A DNA stretch of 64,000 nt from assembly GCF_047511655.1 (NCBI RefSeq), contig NC_133395.1, forward strand, positions 67,675,910 through 67,739,909, in the 5' to 3' direction. The DNA comes from Castor canadensis (lineage: Eukaryota > Chordata > Mammalia > Rodentia > Castoridae). Below are positions 47,191 to 58,852 of the stretch, one piece after another. Every line of letters begins with the position of its first letter. Positions within the stretch are counted from its first letter, which is position 1. The position numbers were made by a program, and so were the translations under genes. The notes under the pieces are model-generated. The model saw nothing but the letters and a program-made list of their open reading frames with translations. It searched no databases and had not been told where the DNA came from.

Positions 47191-50100
47191 GCCCCTATTT
47201 CCTTTCTTATTCTTGAATATAAATGTAATATTAAAAGTACTTATTTTCATCGACAGCAAAAATAAAGCTTACAAAATTTTCTTTATCTGGTCATGAGATT
47301 TGAGATTATAGTTTTTAAATTAAAAAATCTCATTCAAACCGTTAGGATATCTACAGGCTGTTAATAGCTTCTTTATTTAAAAAGCAGTCATGTTAAGACA
47401 TGTTAGGTTCATATTGTATCTTAACAATGTTATACAAAGTGTTATATTAAGACAACTTAATCAATTTTATATAAGTATTAAACTAAGACAAACGTTTTTT
47501 GTCTTAATTTTATCTGAAATTTTAATTACCTAATTATTTTAATGTCATTTGGCATTTAATAAAGGGAACTATCTTTTTTATAACCCAGAAGACAACTATT
47601 AACTTCACGATATTTTTAAAACATGTACATGCATTTGATACTGATATGGCTGTGTCCAAAAGCTATTGAAGCTGAAGTTGAAGGAATAATGCTTTTGAAT
47701 ATATGTAATACCATTATGAAAATTAGCACCAAAATGATATCCATTTAAATATATATTTGTTGAATATTAGTAAATGAATAATTGGATAACCAGAATGATG
47801 CAGGGTAAGTGAATTTTCTGGCAGAGCGCCCTCCGTCCAGAATAACTTTCCTTTTTGCTCTCTGTCAAAATCTTCTCGAAATATTAAAGCTTAGTTAGTA
47901 CTTAAAGCTGATATCACTGACTCTGAAAGTTTCCTACAGATTTCCCAAGTATAAATACAAGCAAAGCCCTGTTATATTCTGTGTGGCAGGTGGTTAAAGT
48001 TCTGTCTTCAGAACTAGTCAGTAAACAGCTTTAAGAAACAAAGAGGATGTTCAAAAATGTATGAGTTGGTAGCCAAATTAGATTGCCACAAATACTATGC
48101 ATCTGTAATTAAGCATAATTAATTTATTTCATACTGTTGTAAATCCATACTTGGCTGATTTTTAAGCATAATTATTTATATAATGAGGTCAGTTATAATA
48201 ATATTATTGCTCTTACATGGTGCAATGAATCCCATATTATTTATGTTAAAAAATAATTGTACCAATGTGATTCAATAGATGTAACTTCTAGTCAACAAGT
48301 TACTCTATAATGTTCATTTTCACAGGATTAATGTAATCAGTTATTAATGTGCTTTAGTGTAAATGGTGGTGTGTAAGGATTTTGTTCCATTATACCAGGG
48401 GAGAGAGGTTAGCACTGAAAGAACACAGATACAAATATTTCTCAGGATTGTGTCTAGAGAAAGCTCTAAGACTTCTTTGGAGTAATTATATGTGGCAAAT
48501 TAAGCTGAGAGTTCATGTAACAGACTTGACAGAACACGATACCTCATTGTAGGTAGTTAGAGTTTTGTTTTGTTTTATTTTGGTATCTTTATTCCATATC
48601 ATTGAAAGTGGAACTTTCATAAATCAAGGTTTATTAAAAATATGCTGATATTCTGATACGTTTTGAATTTCACCTGTAAATGGTGGTGGAGAAGCAATAC
48701 AAGTGTGTGAGCCATTGTGTTGTGCATACCAGGATCATAGTTCATAGCACAGTGCATTTGATTTTCATTTCCTCAGAATTAGTATGACTATTGCTCAATG
48801 TATGAGTTTTGAATGGGTGAGTAGAATAAATGAATGCTTGGATGATTGAATTGGTGTCTGGCCATCTGCTGTGCTCAACCCCTTTATTTTAATATGTTGG
48901 TGTTTCAAGTAACTGGTTACATTAATATTACTCCCCCCAAATACAATGGGAGGATAAGAGGAGAGGCACAGTGAACATTAACGGAAGAATGGAGCACCAA
49001 TAATAGTTTATGAGCATCTTTTTATATAAAGATACCCTTCATTATGAGGTAAAGTGGAGCTGCACATCCTGAAGATCCCACTGAAGGCCACTCTTTAAAG
49101 AAATGCTCTTTGGTAGTAGCTGTAGTTTGAAGAGCACAGCTGGATCATGTTAAATTTCATCTATGTAGGACTATATATCTCTATCTGTCTATGCATAAAT
49201 ATACCTATGGGTATGTATTTTTATGCATATATATATGTGTAATAATAGTAAATTTAAAAAAGAGTGAAAGATTACACACTTTGCCAGAATTTTTCCATTT
49301 TAGTAGTCATCATGCCAAATAATCATGCCCACCTCTAAGCGTCTGACAGCCCCTAACAGTAATGAGAAAGAACATTTAAAGCTATTTTCCTCTGACTGTG
49401 CTGTATGAAAAAAATATGTTGGCAGAGGGGAAAGACTTATTTGTTTATCTGGTTCATTTTAACCTCACAGCTTAACATTTTGATTTGTAGTGTGCAAGCT
49501 ACTTGGAGAGCTGACCTGCACATTTTCATTTAGTACTCCAGCACGGTCTTGGAACAAAGTGAACCAGCAAGTGATTTTGCCCTTTCATGAATAAAAGAAG
49601 CTTTAATGAAAAAAAAAAAACCATATAATTATAATAGTACTTATGCTAAATATTTTTCCATCATGTAAAAGCATCAACAGTTTCAACCTGAAGAATAAAA
49701 ATTGCTTTTCATTTTGTTGAACTTAGCAATGAACCAGTAAGACCAGAACTTAAAGCATAACCTGATAAACTACTCCAGTACTTCCTTGCTAGTTTTACAT
49801 TGCTTTAATTGAAATACAATAAAATATTGAAAATTGCCCCCCCTTTAGCATAATAGCTAATGGGCAATAATTATTAGAAACACAAAACAGAATTGTTTTC
49901 AATTATAATATTTTAGCCTTTGATTTTTAAAAAATTGAATAGCTACAAAATAATTATATAACCCAATTGAGAAAAAGTAAATAAGTAGAGTGTTTAAAAT
50001 GATCCATTGTTGAATAACCTGGATATATATGAAACAGAAAACATGATTCATTTCAATTTATTTAAAGAATGTTTTTCAAAAGGTGAGCTACTTTCTTACA

Positions 50101-51018
50101 ACTCTGTTGGTCCTGAGAGTCAATATTAAATCTTCCCATGTTTAATATATAAGAGGATTATGTGTTAAATATTAAAGCAATTAGGATTCTTTAACTACTC
50201 ATAAAGTGCATTGGAATTCAATTGTTTGGAAATGTTCCAGAGTCTACCAGAATTGATTTTGATTACTTTATTAAAAATAAAACATATAAGTAAACCAGAG
50301 ACAATGGTTGTTCAAAAGGTTACATAAACCTTTTTGATTCATTGGCAACATTTAGTAATATCTATCCCTTGTATGCCATCACTCCTCTCCCTAAAGGTGG
50401 GAATTTTTGACTCTCTAGTTGGTCCTAACATTAAGCTGCTCCCTCATTGCTAGGAGGCTTATGACAGAGAAGTTGCTATATATAAATCCACATTCCCCAC
50501 TGCTTCAACCGTAACAGGCTCTTTCATATATAGGGATATGGTGAACATTTAGAATATTGTATAAGATCAAACTCTCATGGTGAAATGTAATTGCAACTTC
50601 TTTTGAACCATGGCTTCTGATGAAATCCCATCATTAGTATCTTGTTTTCTTTAAATTGGAGATAGAAATTCATTCTTTGTCTTTTTAAGAAACCTTCATA
50701 TGAAGAAAGGATTAAATAAATACTTTTAAGGAAGGAAATTTTAGATTGTACATTGTTCTTTGGTGTATAGGGGAAAGCATTAAGTCTGTAGTGCTTAAAA
50801 GAAATGATGCATTGCTCCCTATGCTCTGTTATAAAGGGAAAATTATTACATGTTTAGTACTGGGATTTCCAGCCAGTTTTATACTTTCCACTGCAATTAC
50901 TGCTTGCTAAAATACTAAAGAAAAATACTAAAAAAATTCACTTTAAATATTTTCAAATGTTTTATCTGAATACCAAAATACTTAAGTTATATTATTGACT
51001 TTGTTCATAGTTAGCAGT

Positions 51019-51300
51019 TTGTTTTATTTTATTTTTTAATTATTCATTTATTCACATGTGCATACATTATTTGGGTCATTTCTCCCCCTTACCCCCCTCC
51101 CCCACAGCCTCCCCACCCCAGTTCCAGGCAGGTCCTGTTCTTCCCTTATCACTAATTTTGTTGAAGAAAAGACATAAGGGTAATAAGGAAGACAAAGCAT
51201 TTTTGCTAGTTGAGTTAAGGATAGCTATACAGAACTATTCCTAGCATTGCTTTTGTGTACACATTTGTTACAAACCATGTTGATTCATCTCTAATTGATC
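51019..51300 (-). mobile_element. LINE-1 3' end, 5'-truncated
   Basis: Matches the 3' end of the full-length L1 at 7,349-7,610 nearly base for base: 'gtgcatacattatttgggtc', 'attttgttgaaga', 'gacaaagcatttttgctagt tga' and 'aaggatagctatacaga'. The poly(T) side is at the left. Includes the C-rich strand (51,083-51,120) of the L1 G-rich tract. Confidence 0.9.
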
Positions 51301-51316
51301 TTTAAAGCACTTTAAA

Positions 51317-51540
51317 CCAGACACTGGTGGCTCATGCTTGTAATTTTAGCTAGTCTGGAGGCTGAGACTAGGAGGATCAGGGTTTGAGGCCAGTCTGGTC
51401 AAATAGTTCACCAGACTCCATCTCTGAAATAAGCAAAGGAAAATGGATTGGAGGTGTGGCTCAAACCTTAACTACTTGTTTTGCAAGTGTGAAACCCTGA
51501 GTTCAAACCACAGCCATAACAAAAAAACAAAATAAAAAAT
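51317..51540 (+). mobile_element. Composite B1/ID SINE
   Basis: Left monomer: 'ccagacactggtggctcatg cttgtaattttagctag', 'gaggctgagactaggaggat', 'ccaatctggtcaaatag'-like block (here 'gccagtctggtcaaatag'). Right monomer: 'ggaggtgtggctcaaacctt', 'tttgcaagtgtgaaaccctg', and the B box 'gagttcaaacc'. A-rich tail. It sits only about 17 bp from the L1 3' fragment. Confidence 0.85.
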
Positions 51541-51955
51541 CCTCCAAGATTTCAATTTTAATTCATAAAATAAGTATGTTAATTTTATTTTCCTGAAGCT
51601 TAGGAAAATTTTTAGTGTTTAACAATTATTTGAAATATAAATATAACTATCCTTTATGAACATTTTTTTCTTTATTTCTTATCCTTAAGAGTAACTTAAA
51701 ATAAATTGGAAGGACAGTATATTCGTCTCTTTAAAAAAACAAATTTTTTATGTATCAGCACAAATGCATTTTGTGTGGGGGAGGGGAGCCTGAGTTGGAT
51801 GGATGTAGTTGTTTTGTTTTTTCCAAAAACAATTATTAAAGAAGTTTTTATTTTGTATTTTGGTTTTCTTTTCATTTTTATAAATACAGATACTACACAT
51901 GGTAATTTTAGATGCCTACTATATTCTTAGGACCATCTGACCTTTTAGAGGGGTT
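51541..51955. other. Unique spacer
   Basis: AT-rich, nothing recognised. Confidence 0.45.
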
Positions 51956-51959
51956 AAGA

Positions 51960-52765
51960 GTTTTCTTTTAAATACTTTCAGTGTAGGTTAGCATTGAATT
52001 TTCTGTGATTGAATTTCTTATCTCACTTTTAAAGTTACTTTTATTTGTTAGAGTATTCTCAGTTGGAAATTCATTTTCTCCCAATATTTTAAGCACGCCC
52101 CTTCAATTGTCACTTGATTTCCATCATTTATGTTGAGAAGTTAGCTGACTGTCTGAATTATTTATTTTTAGTTGTTTTAGTTTTATTTTTAGTGTTTTTT
52201 TAATGTTTTCTATTAGTCTTTTATTTTCTGCAGATGTACAATAATGTGCATGGATAGGATCTTATATTTTTTCTGCTTAACTATTGAAGTATTTTAAAAA
52301 TAGGGCTTGATACATTTTATCAGTTTTAGGAAATTCAGAGTTACTATGTTTTCAGACACAATTTTGTACCTTCCTTTCTTTCGCTCTTAAGATCTCTAAT
52401 TACACATATGTGGATCTTTTTCTCAATGTCACATTCTTAGTATCCTTTAATCCTTATTTTATTGCACATTCTATCATTCTTTTTATCTCTGTGGTATAAT
52501 CTGAATATTTTTATAGCTCCATCTTTCCACTCATGGGTAGTTTTCACTTTTACTCTGTCCTATCTGTTGTTAAACATTTTTTTTAGTTACTAATTTCAAT
52601 AATTGAGTTTTCCACTTATAGTTTTTTCCATTTGATTCTTTCTCTTAGAGTTTAGATACTTCATAAATATTTTCCTTATTTCATCTAATTTCTAAATATT
52701 CTCAAATATCACATTTAGCTTAAAGTCTGAGTGTGGTAACTCCAGTAAGAGGGTTATATGTTGGC
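51960..52765 (-). mobile_element. Ancient HAL1-like LINE fragment
   Basis: A long T-rich stretch with the minus-strand pattern of HAL1/L1M ORF1: 'ctctaattacacatatgtgg', 'ttctatcattctttttatct ctgtgg', 'tttttccatttgattctttc tcttagagtt', 'tcatctaatttctaaatatt'. Block order is as in the 400-870 element, but longer. No coding potential remains. Confidence 0.5.
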
Positions 52766-53024
52766 CCATTTTTACTTTTAATTTGAAGATGAAAAATAGG
52801 TATAAAAATTATAAAAGCTTTCTCACCTCCTTTAGGGAAGATACACTTTTCCTCTGGAAGGCAGATTGGATGAGAGTGAATCATCTTAGTCCAGTCATAG
52901 ACTGGGGTGACTAGAGACTAAGTTTTAGACCTTGCAAGGCTCTGTGTAGCCCTGTTCTTACCCTGCTACCATTATGTAGGATCAGTATTAAAAAGTTCTG
53001 ACTGTTTAATAAAGCATCTTTTTG

Positions 53025-53372
53025 TGCCAGAAACTTTCTGTTACTGTAATAAACACTTCAATAGCAAGTACAAAGGGAATAGATTTACTTTGCTCACAGT
53101 TTTAGGAGTTTCAGTCCTGGTCAGTTGTCCCTCGTGCTTTAGATATGTGGCAGAGTAAAACTGCTCACTTCATGTCTGGGAAGAGAGAAAGAGGAGAGAC
53201 TAGGGTCCAACAATCCCTTTCAAGGCAACCCTTCCTCCTGATGATTTGGAGAACTCTCACTCAGCATCATTTCTTACAGATTCCACCACTTCCAATAGCA
53301 CTGTAGCCTGGAAACCAATCCTTTACCACATGGACCTTTGGGAGACATTCCAGATTCAAAGTATAGCATGAT
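53025..53372 (-). mobile_element. MaLR-type LTR, degraded
   Basis: 'ttctgttactgtaataaaca ctt', 'gctcacagttttagg', 'ttctgtagattccaccactt'-like block and 'catggacctttgggagacat tccagattcaaagtatagca': same plan and orientation as the LTR at 14.65 kb. Confidence 0.65.
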
Positions 53373-54500
53373 TCTAGAAAAATGAATTTTATCTCTTCAT
53401 TTTATTGTGAGATTGCTTAATACTCTAATTTTTCAGCAGTTTTCTTATGTGTCTCACCTTTTTCCCTGTAAAGCTTACAAATTTAACAAATGCCTTAAGT
53501 AAGTACATGCTGACTATGGCACTTACTTCCATCTGTCTCATCCCTCACCAGGACATTTGTGTTGGTTTTGACAAAAGCCTGGAGGGAAAATAGTGATTGT
53601 TCAAGGTCATTTCATCTATGTATGGTTTCTCTGTATCTGGGATGTTAGCTACTCAGTCCTAGTTAACTCTGCAACTCTTCTTTAGGCTTAGATTAATTTA
53701 CCTTTGTTTCTCTTTACCCAGCTTTTCTAGCATTTTCCAGAAGGAATGTCAGTCCACTGTATGTTATTCCACCAGAGTCAGAAGCATAAGCTGCTTTTTT
53801 TAATTTTTTCACACTAATGTTGAAACATATACACAAAATGTTTGGGACAAGAAATTATATTCATACAGTACCATATACATACATAATTCTACCCATATAT
53901 ATGAAAAGAGCAACAGCAAAATAATTTTAGAATCATTAATCTGTGGGGGTTTTTTTATTGCCACGTCAAACTTGAAAAATGATCAAGTCCTTCATATCAG
54001 GAAATAAACAAACATTTTGTAGCTATTTTGAAAAAAAAAAGATAAATTCCAAATACAACCATGTATTAATCTGGCATAAATCACTTTGGTTAAGTTCCAG
54101 TTAATAGCTATTTTTAATTAAAAGTAAGCACACTAATAACTGCTCAAAAAATAGAGGCAGAGGCAATATAAGGCAGTAGCAATCTGATCTCTTTGTCATC
54201 GAGGTAATGTTTTTTAGGTCTGGGGTTTTCTGAGTTCTCTTCATTTCTCCCACTTGAAGTTCATTATAAAAAAGAAGGGAAAGTGATATAGCTCACCACT
54301 CTATGGTACAGTTATAACTGGTGTTACTAATACTGCCTAAGGCTTGATAGAGCATATTTCCTCAAAGAGTTTGCAGATGTATCCAACACTATATTACATC
54401 CAGATCATATATAGTCCAAAGAACCATCCAAACTTTCCAAGAGCTCCCTGATTTTGCCTACAATATCACTGCAACAAGTGATTAATGTATGTGTACATGT
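53373..54500. other. Unique sequence, nothing recognised
   Basis: AT-rich, with no gene or clear repeat. Confidence 0.45.
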
Positions 54501-54507
54501 TTTTATA

Positions 54508-55550
54508 TGAATCAAATCAGATCCTGTTTACCCTGTGTGAAATGTGGGATGTCTTCAGCTTATTTGATTGTTTTAAAGAGAAGCAAGAGTGAAGGCATAC
54601 TGTCATGGTAATAAAGGCTTGACCATGATTGCATCCCACTACTACATGGTCTCAGCTCCACTCTGATGAAGTTAAGGTTAGGTGTCAGTATTGAACATTA
54701 TCAAGCTGGAGAATCCAAATTTTTCTTACCACACCTTCCATTTTAAGATTGGTTTCAAGTACAATAAGGCCCTTGTGGATGGCCTGAATGAAGGATCACT
54801 TAGGTTTGCTCAGAAGAGAGAGAGGAGTTGTTTCCAATTTTAGACTCATTGCAAGCTGGTCATGAGCCAGAAGGAAGATCCACATCTGTGTTTTGGGCTG
54901 ACATTCTTAACCTGTCCTCAGCCCAAAATGTGATGCTATGACTGTCAGCATGGTCTTTAACATTGCGTCTACCTCCATGGGAAGGAACTCATTGCATGGC
55001 AACCAACAAGTACACCATCTCTGAGCTTCAGGATAACCCAAGCCAAAGCCAGATTTCCTTTCTAGTGGAATATCTTGTCTACCAACTCCAAGATTCATCC
55101 AAGTGGTTGTTCCTGTTTGTTGCTCAATTGTCTTCCATGATATGTATGAACCAGAGTTGTCAAATCAGTTAAAACAAAACCTGAACAAACTAGAAGCCAC
55201 AATCACTCTGGAGCTGAATCAAATCAGATCTTGTTTACCCTTATCAAGGGCCTCGGCTTCCATGGTTGCATGGCCAGTCTCCTCAGAAATCTCATGGCTT
55301 TCACCTAACTGTGGGAAAACAGGTCATAGTGATGGACTGCAGTGGAACCATACTAAGGCTCCTGGCACATCTCAGGGAGACAACAAGATTTCCCCAAAGG
55401 TGGGGAGTGCCATCTGAAGGAGCTGGAGACCATCATCTGCACTCAAGATAGTCCTTAAGGACAGAGCACGTGTTGAGGATGTCTCATCCTCAGTCCCAAA
55501 AGATCATCTCTACAGGTCTGTAAAATAAAAGAAAAGAAAAAAACAGAAAG
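54508..55550. other. Unrecognised moderately GC-rich segment with a 27-bp direct repeat
   Basis: About 1 kb that differs in texture from its AT-rich flanks and ends in an A-rich stretch (55,524-55,550). It has several medium frames (54,963-55,172; 55,103-55,417 with 104 codons; 55,266-55,451), none like a family I know. A 27-base sequence at 54,508-54,534 recurs at 55,215-55,241 with one mismatch. It could be a decayed processed pseudogene or an unfamiliar retroelement. I cannot choose between these. Confidence 0.35.
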
Positions 55551-55887
55551 TGGTTACTTTAGTTTATTCTTCTTGCACTTAGGTTTTGTTTCTTTTGTTT
55601 CTTCTCTACGTTATAGAATTGCTAGAATGCCATTGTGCCACTATTTTTCTGCATACTAATGACCAAGAGGGCTTTGTAATAGACACCCATTGTGTGATTG
55701 AAGGCTTTCTTGGATAATGACTTCAAGAACAGTTTAGTCAACTCCTAACTAAATCTTTCTTTTTCCAGATAATGGTGTGTGTAAATATGGTCTTCTCAAT
55801 GTAGACATCAAAGCTCATTTATTTCTTTCTGACTTGGTTTTCTCTCTAAGATCATGTACTCTTCTAGACATCAAGAATAGCTGTGGA

Positions 55888-56337
55888 AACACCACCACCA
55901 ACAGATGTTGGCGAGGATGCGGGGAAAAAGGAACCCTCTTACACTGTTGGTGGGAATGTAGACTAGTACAACCACTCTGGAAAAAAATTTGGAGGCTACT
56001 TAAAAAGCTAGACATTGATCTACCATTTGATCCAGCAATACCACTCCTGGGGATATACCCAAAAGACTGTTACTCCAGAGGCACCTGCACATCCATGTTT
56101 ATTGCGGCACTATTCACAATAGCCAAGTTATGGAAACAGCCAAGATGCCCCAGCACTGACGAATGGATTAAGAAAATGTGGTATCTATACACAATGGAAT
56201 TTTATGCAGCCATGAAGAAGAACGAAATGTTATCATTCGCTGGTAAATGGATGGAATTGGAGAACATCATTCTGAGTGAGGTTAGCCTGGCTCAAAAAAC
56301 CAAAAATCGTATGTTCTCCCTCATATGTGGACATTAG
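55888..56337 (+). pseudogene. L1 ORF2p C-terminal 150 residues, open but truncated
   Basis: Uninterrupted from the insertion point to the natural stop at 56,335-56,337. It contains the Cys-rich segment '[18 protein letters not shown]' and then 'PFDPAIPLLGIYP', 'RCPSTDEWIKKMWYLYTMEF', 'KWMELENIILSEVSLAQKTK', ending in 'MFSLICGH'. The endonuclease and reverse transcriptase are absent through 5' truncation. The open frame starts in flanking DNA (55,777) without an ATG, so no protein is expected. Confidence 0.9.
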
Positions 56338-56718
56338 ATCAAGGGCAAACACAACAAGGGGATTGGACTATGAGCACATGATAAAAGCGAGAGCACACAA
56401 GGGAGGGGTGAGGATAGGTAAGACACCTAAAAAACTAGCTAACATTTGTTGCCCTTAACACAGAGAAACTAAAGCAAATACCTTAAAGCAACTGAGGCCA
56501 ATAGGAAAAGGGGAACAGGTACTAGAGAAAAGGTTAGATCAAAAAGAATTAACCTAGAAGGTAACACCCACGCACAGGAAATCAATGTGAGTCAATGCCC
56601 TGTATAGCTATCCTTATCTCAACCAGCAAAAACCCTTGTTCCTTCCTATTATTGCGTATACTCTCTCTACAACAAAATTAGAAATAAGGGCAAAATAGTT
56701 TCTGCTGGGTATTGAGCA

Positions 56719-56776
56719 GGGGGGGAGAGGGAGGGGGCGGAGTGGGTGGTAAGAGAGGGGGTGGGGGCAGCGGGGA
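56719..56776 (+). repeat. G-rich polypurine tract of L1 3' UTR (G-quadruplex potential)
   Basis: About 58 bases with at least four runs of four or more G within reach of each other (ggggggg, ggggg, gggg, ggggg, gggg). A G-rich tract in the 3' UTR is a known shared feature of mammalian L1s. The C-rich complement is seen in the minus-strand copies at 7.4 and 51.1 kb. Confidence 0.8.
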
Positions 56777-56847
56777 GAAATGAACCAAGCCTTGTATGCA
56801 CATATGAATAATAAAAGAAAAATTAAAAAAAAAAGAATAGCTGTGGA

Positions 56848-57530
56848 GAAAGGAGGTGAGGAATCTGAATACCCTTTCCTCTTCATGTATCCCTCTTTCC
56901 CTTATCCCCATCCTCCCTATGTCTGTCATGATGCTCCATGGATAGTTAGTCCTGTGATTGTGATTTGTATATGAAGATTTAGTATTAGAGTTTTTGATGG
57001 CCAGAAAAGTGTGTTGTGTGTATGTATTCATGTATATAAATGTACATATATATGTGTATATGTATATTTAACAAATGTTAATTTCAAGGCATAATTTGGT
57101 AACTATATAATTGCAGATGCCTAAGAGTGAAATTCTCTTTGAGTTGCTAAAAAGCTGAGACTTTATTCCTTTTGAGTTCAATTTTCTTGGATGCTTTGTG
57201 AAAGATCATATACCAAATATGATAGCTTTTCTGAAAACCTTTTTCTAGTCTCTTATTCTGTGGTACTGTATTGGAGTTTACAGTCATATTGCAGTTCCCA
57301 AATATACAATCATCACGCTAAGCTTCTAGCTGGTATTTAATAATTTTGGGACTCCAATCAGCTAAGGGTATGGACATATAAAGAGTTCTGATGGCAGCTT
57401 TAACTGGGTTTTTCAAGTTACTTATGAAATCATAGCAAAAATGTTAAATTTAACGTTTAATGTGTGATTAGTTTGTGATATGCTGAATGGTTTCTTAAGT
57501 TATTAGTTTCATGGCAGCTATTATTCTTAT
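56848..57530. other. Unique spacer
   Basis: No gene. A short TGTATA-rich run lies near 57,010-57,070. Confidence 0.45.
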
Positions 57531-57534
57531 TTTA

Positions 57535-57680
57535 TAAGTAAAGAAACAAAAGGCCTAAACTGAAGAGTTAGAATGGTTAAATAGTTTTCCCAGGTCACAT
57601 AATATGTATCTGATAGTGGTCTGAATTAAATCCAAACCTGACAAATGCCAAACTCAAATCTCTTTAATTATCCTACTTGT
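57535..57680 (+). mobile_element. MIR SINE
   Basis: 'ttcttattttataagtaaag aaac', 'ggttaaatagttttcccagg tcacata', 'gaattaaatccaaacctgac': the MIR core in order. Confidence 0.78.
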
Positions 57681-57867
57681 AAGTTTGAAATATGAGGCAG
57701 GTATGACACAGTATTGCCAAGGTTTTTAAGACTTTATAATACTTGTTAAAGTATTAACATATGAGCAACTGGATTTAGGTGCAGTTGTACAATGTCTGTG
57801 GAAACATTGTCCCTGTGCCTTCCTGTTCATTTCTTAATCCTTATTTATAACTGTCCAATTTCAAGCA

Positions 57868-58012
57868 GTCCTAGAATTTGAATGTTTATATCCTCCATGC
57901 CTTGCACAAATATTGAAATTCTAACCCCCAATGTAATAGAAATAAATTTCTGCTGTATGTAAGTCATATAATTTATGATGTTTTGTTACAGCAGCCCAAA
58001 CAGAACAAGACA
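57868..58012 (+). mobile_element. MaLR-type LTR fragment with internal deletion
   Basis: LTR start ('ctagaatttgaatgtttata tcctcc', 'aaattctaacccccaatgt') joined directly to an LTR end ('aaataaatttctgctgtatg taag', 'ttgttacagcagcccaaaca'). The middle is missing. Confidence 0.6.
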
Positions 58013-58084
58013 GGAAGAATCACCAAATCTTTTTCTTTCCTTTTTACATGTATATTAAACAAGATTATTCTAAGGTTTGTTTCA

Positions 58085-58620
58085 TGATTTATATTTTGAC
58101 TAGATCCCTTCCTTAACCTCTAGAAATCAGTTATCTGTTTTCCCTTTTTATAGTTTTTTTCACTTAGAGAATAGCATATGAATGAATGAAATATAATGTA
58201 TAAACTTTTTAGAGTGGTTTCTCTCAATTAACACAATTCCCTTGAGAGTCATCAAAGAGCATTATCTTGCATATATCAGTGCTTTGTTTCATATTAGTGA
58301 TGAATGTGGGAGAACCACACTGTGTTTAACCATTCACCCATTGAAGACATCTGGCTTATTCACAGTTTTTTTTTTCTGTTACCAATAAACTTGTTATAAC
58401 CATCTGTGTACAGACTTTTGTATGAATGTCTTCATTTATCTGGGACACCTGCCCAGAGTATAAATGTATAAATGTTGAATCATAAGGTAGTTTCATTTTT
58501 TTTTTTTTTTTTTTAGTGAACTGCTGTTTTCCAGAGTGGCTGTACCATTTTACATTCTTACCAGCAATGCATGAATGATCCAGTTTTTTTCCACCTTTTT
58601 ACCAGCAGCATTTTGTGTTA
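58085..58620 (-). mobile_element. Ancient L1 (L1M-type) ORF2 3' part, first segment
   Basis: Minus-strand signature of old mammalian L1 ORF2: 'ttaaccattcacccattgaa gacatctgg', 'tacagacttttgtatgaatg tcttcatttatctgg', 'ttttccagagtggctgtacc attttacattcttacc', 'agcaatgcatgaatg'. A poly(T) run (58,497-58,515) lies within it. The element is interrupted by a SINE and continues to about 59,155. Confidence 0.78.
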
Positions 58621-58852
58621 CTACTATTTATTTTTTGGTACAGAGGGGTTGAACTCAAGGCCTCATGCTTGCTAGGCAGGCACTCTAACACATGAGTAGC
58701 ACTTTATGCTTTAGTTATTTTTCAGATAGAGTTTCACATTTTTGCCTGGGGCCAGCTTCAGACCATGATCAATCTATGTACAGCCTCCTCCATAGCTTAG
58801 ATTACAGGAATGTGCTACCATGCCTGACTTCATTGTTATTTTCTTATTTTGG
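58621..58852 (-). mobile_element. Composite B1/ID SINE inserted in the ancient L1
   Basis: Reverse orientation: 'tgaactcaaggcctcatgct tgctaggcaggcactctaac' is the ID part, and 'cagatagagtttcacatttt tgcctggggccagcttcag ... cttagattacaggaatgtgc taccatgcctg' is the B1-like part. L1 sequence flanks both sides. Confidence 0.82.

Larger units (their letters stand above)
43000..51018. other. Repeat-poor AT-rich interval, probable regulatory intron
   Basis: 8 kb downstream of the CpG island in which I see only one B1 (46.7 kb), one ID-like copy (47.1 kb), and faint MIR/L2 traces (about 44,740-44,830 and 44,190-44,235). No L1 and no LTR occur, unlike both flanks. No coding exon is recognised. Complex single-copy stretches (47,790-48,400; 49,260-49,610) look like conserved noncoding DNA in texture, but conservation cannot be seen from one genome. 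Confidence 0.5.
55888..56832 (+). mobile_element. Young 5'-truncated LINE-1 insertion with 15-bp target-site duplication
   Basis: 945 bp: end of ORF2, full 3' UTR, G-rich tract and a poly(A) tail (ends 56,832). aagaatagctgtgga is repeated exactly at 55,873-55,887 and 56,833-56,847. The ORF2 portion is still open and the tail nearly pure A, so this is the youngest-looking L1 in the window. The 3' UTR matches the fragment at window positions 1-180. Confidence 0.95.

Noticed and set aside
55777..56337. 186-codon open frame as a host gene
   Set aside because: The last 150 codons are the L1 ORF2 C-terminus. The first part is flanking DNA without an ATG at the start, and the insertion point at 55,888 is fixed by the target-site duplication.
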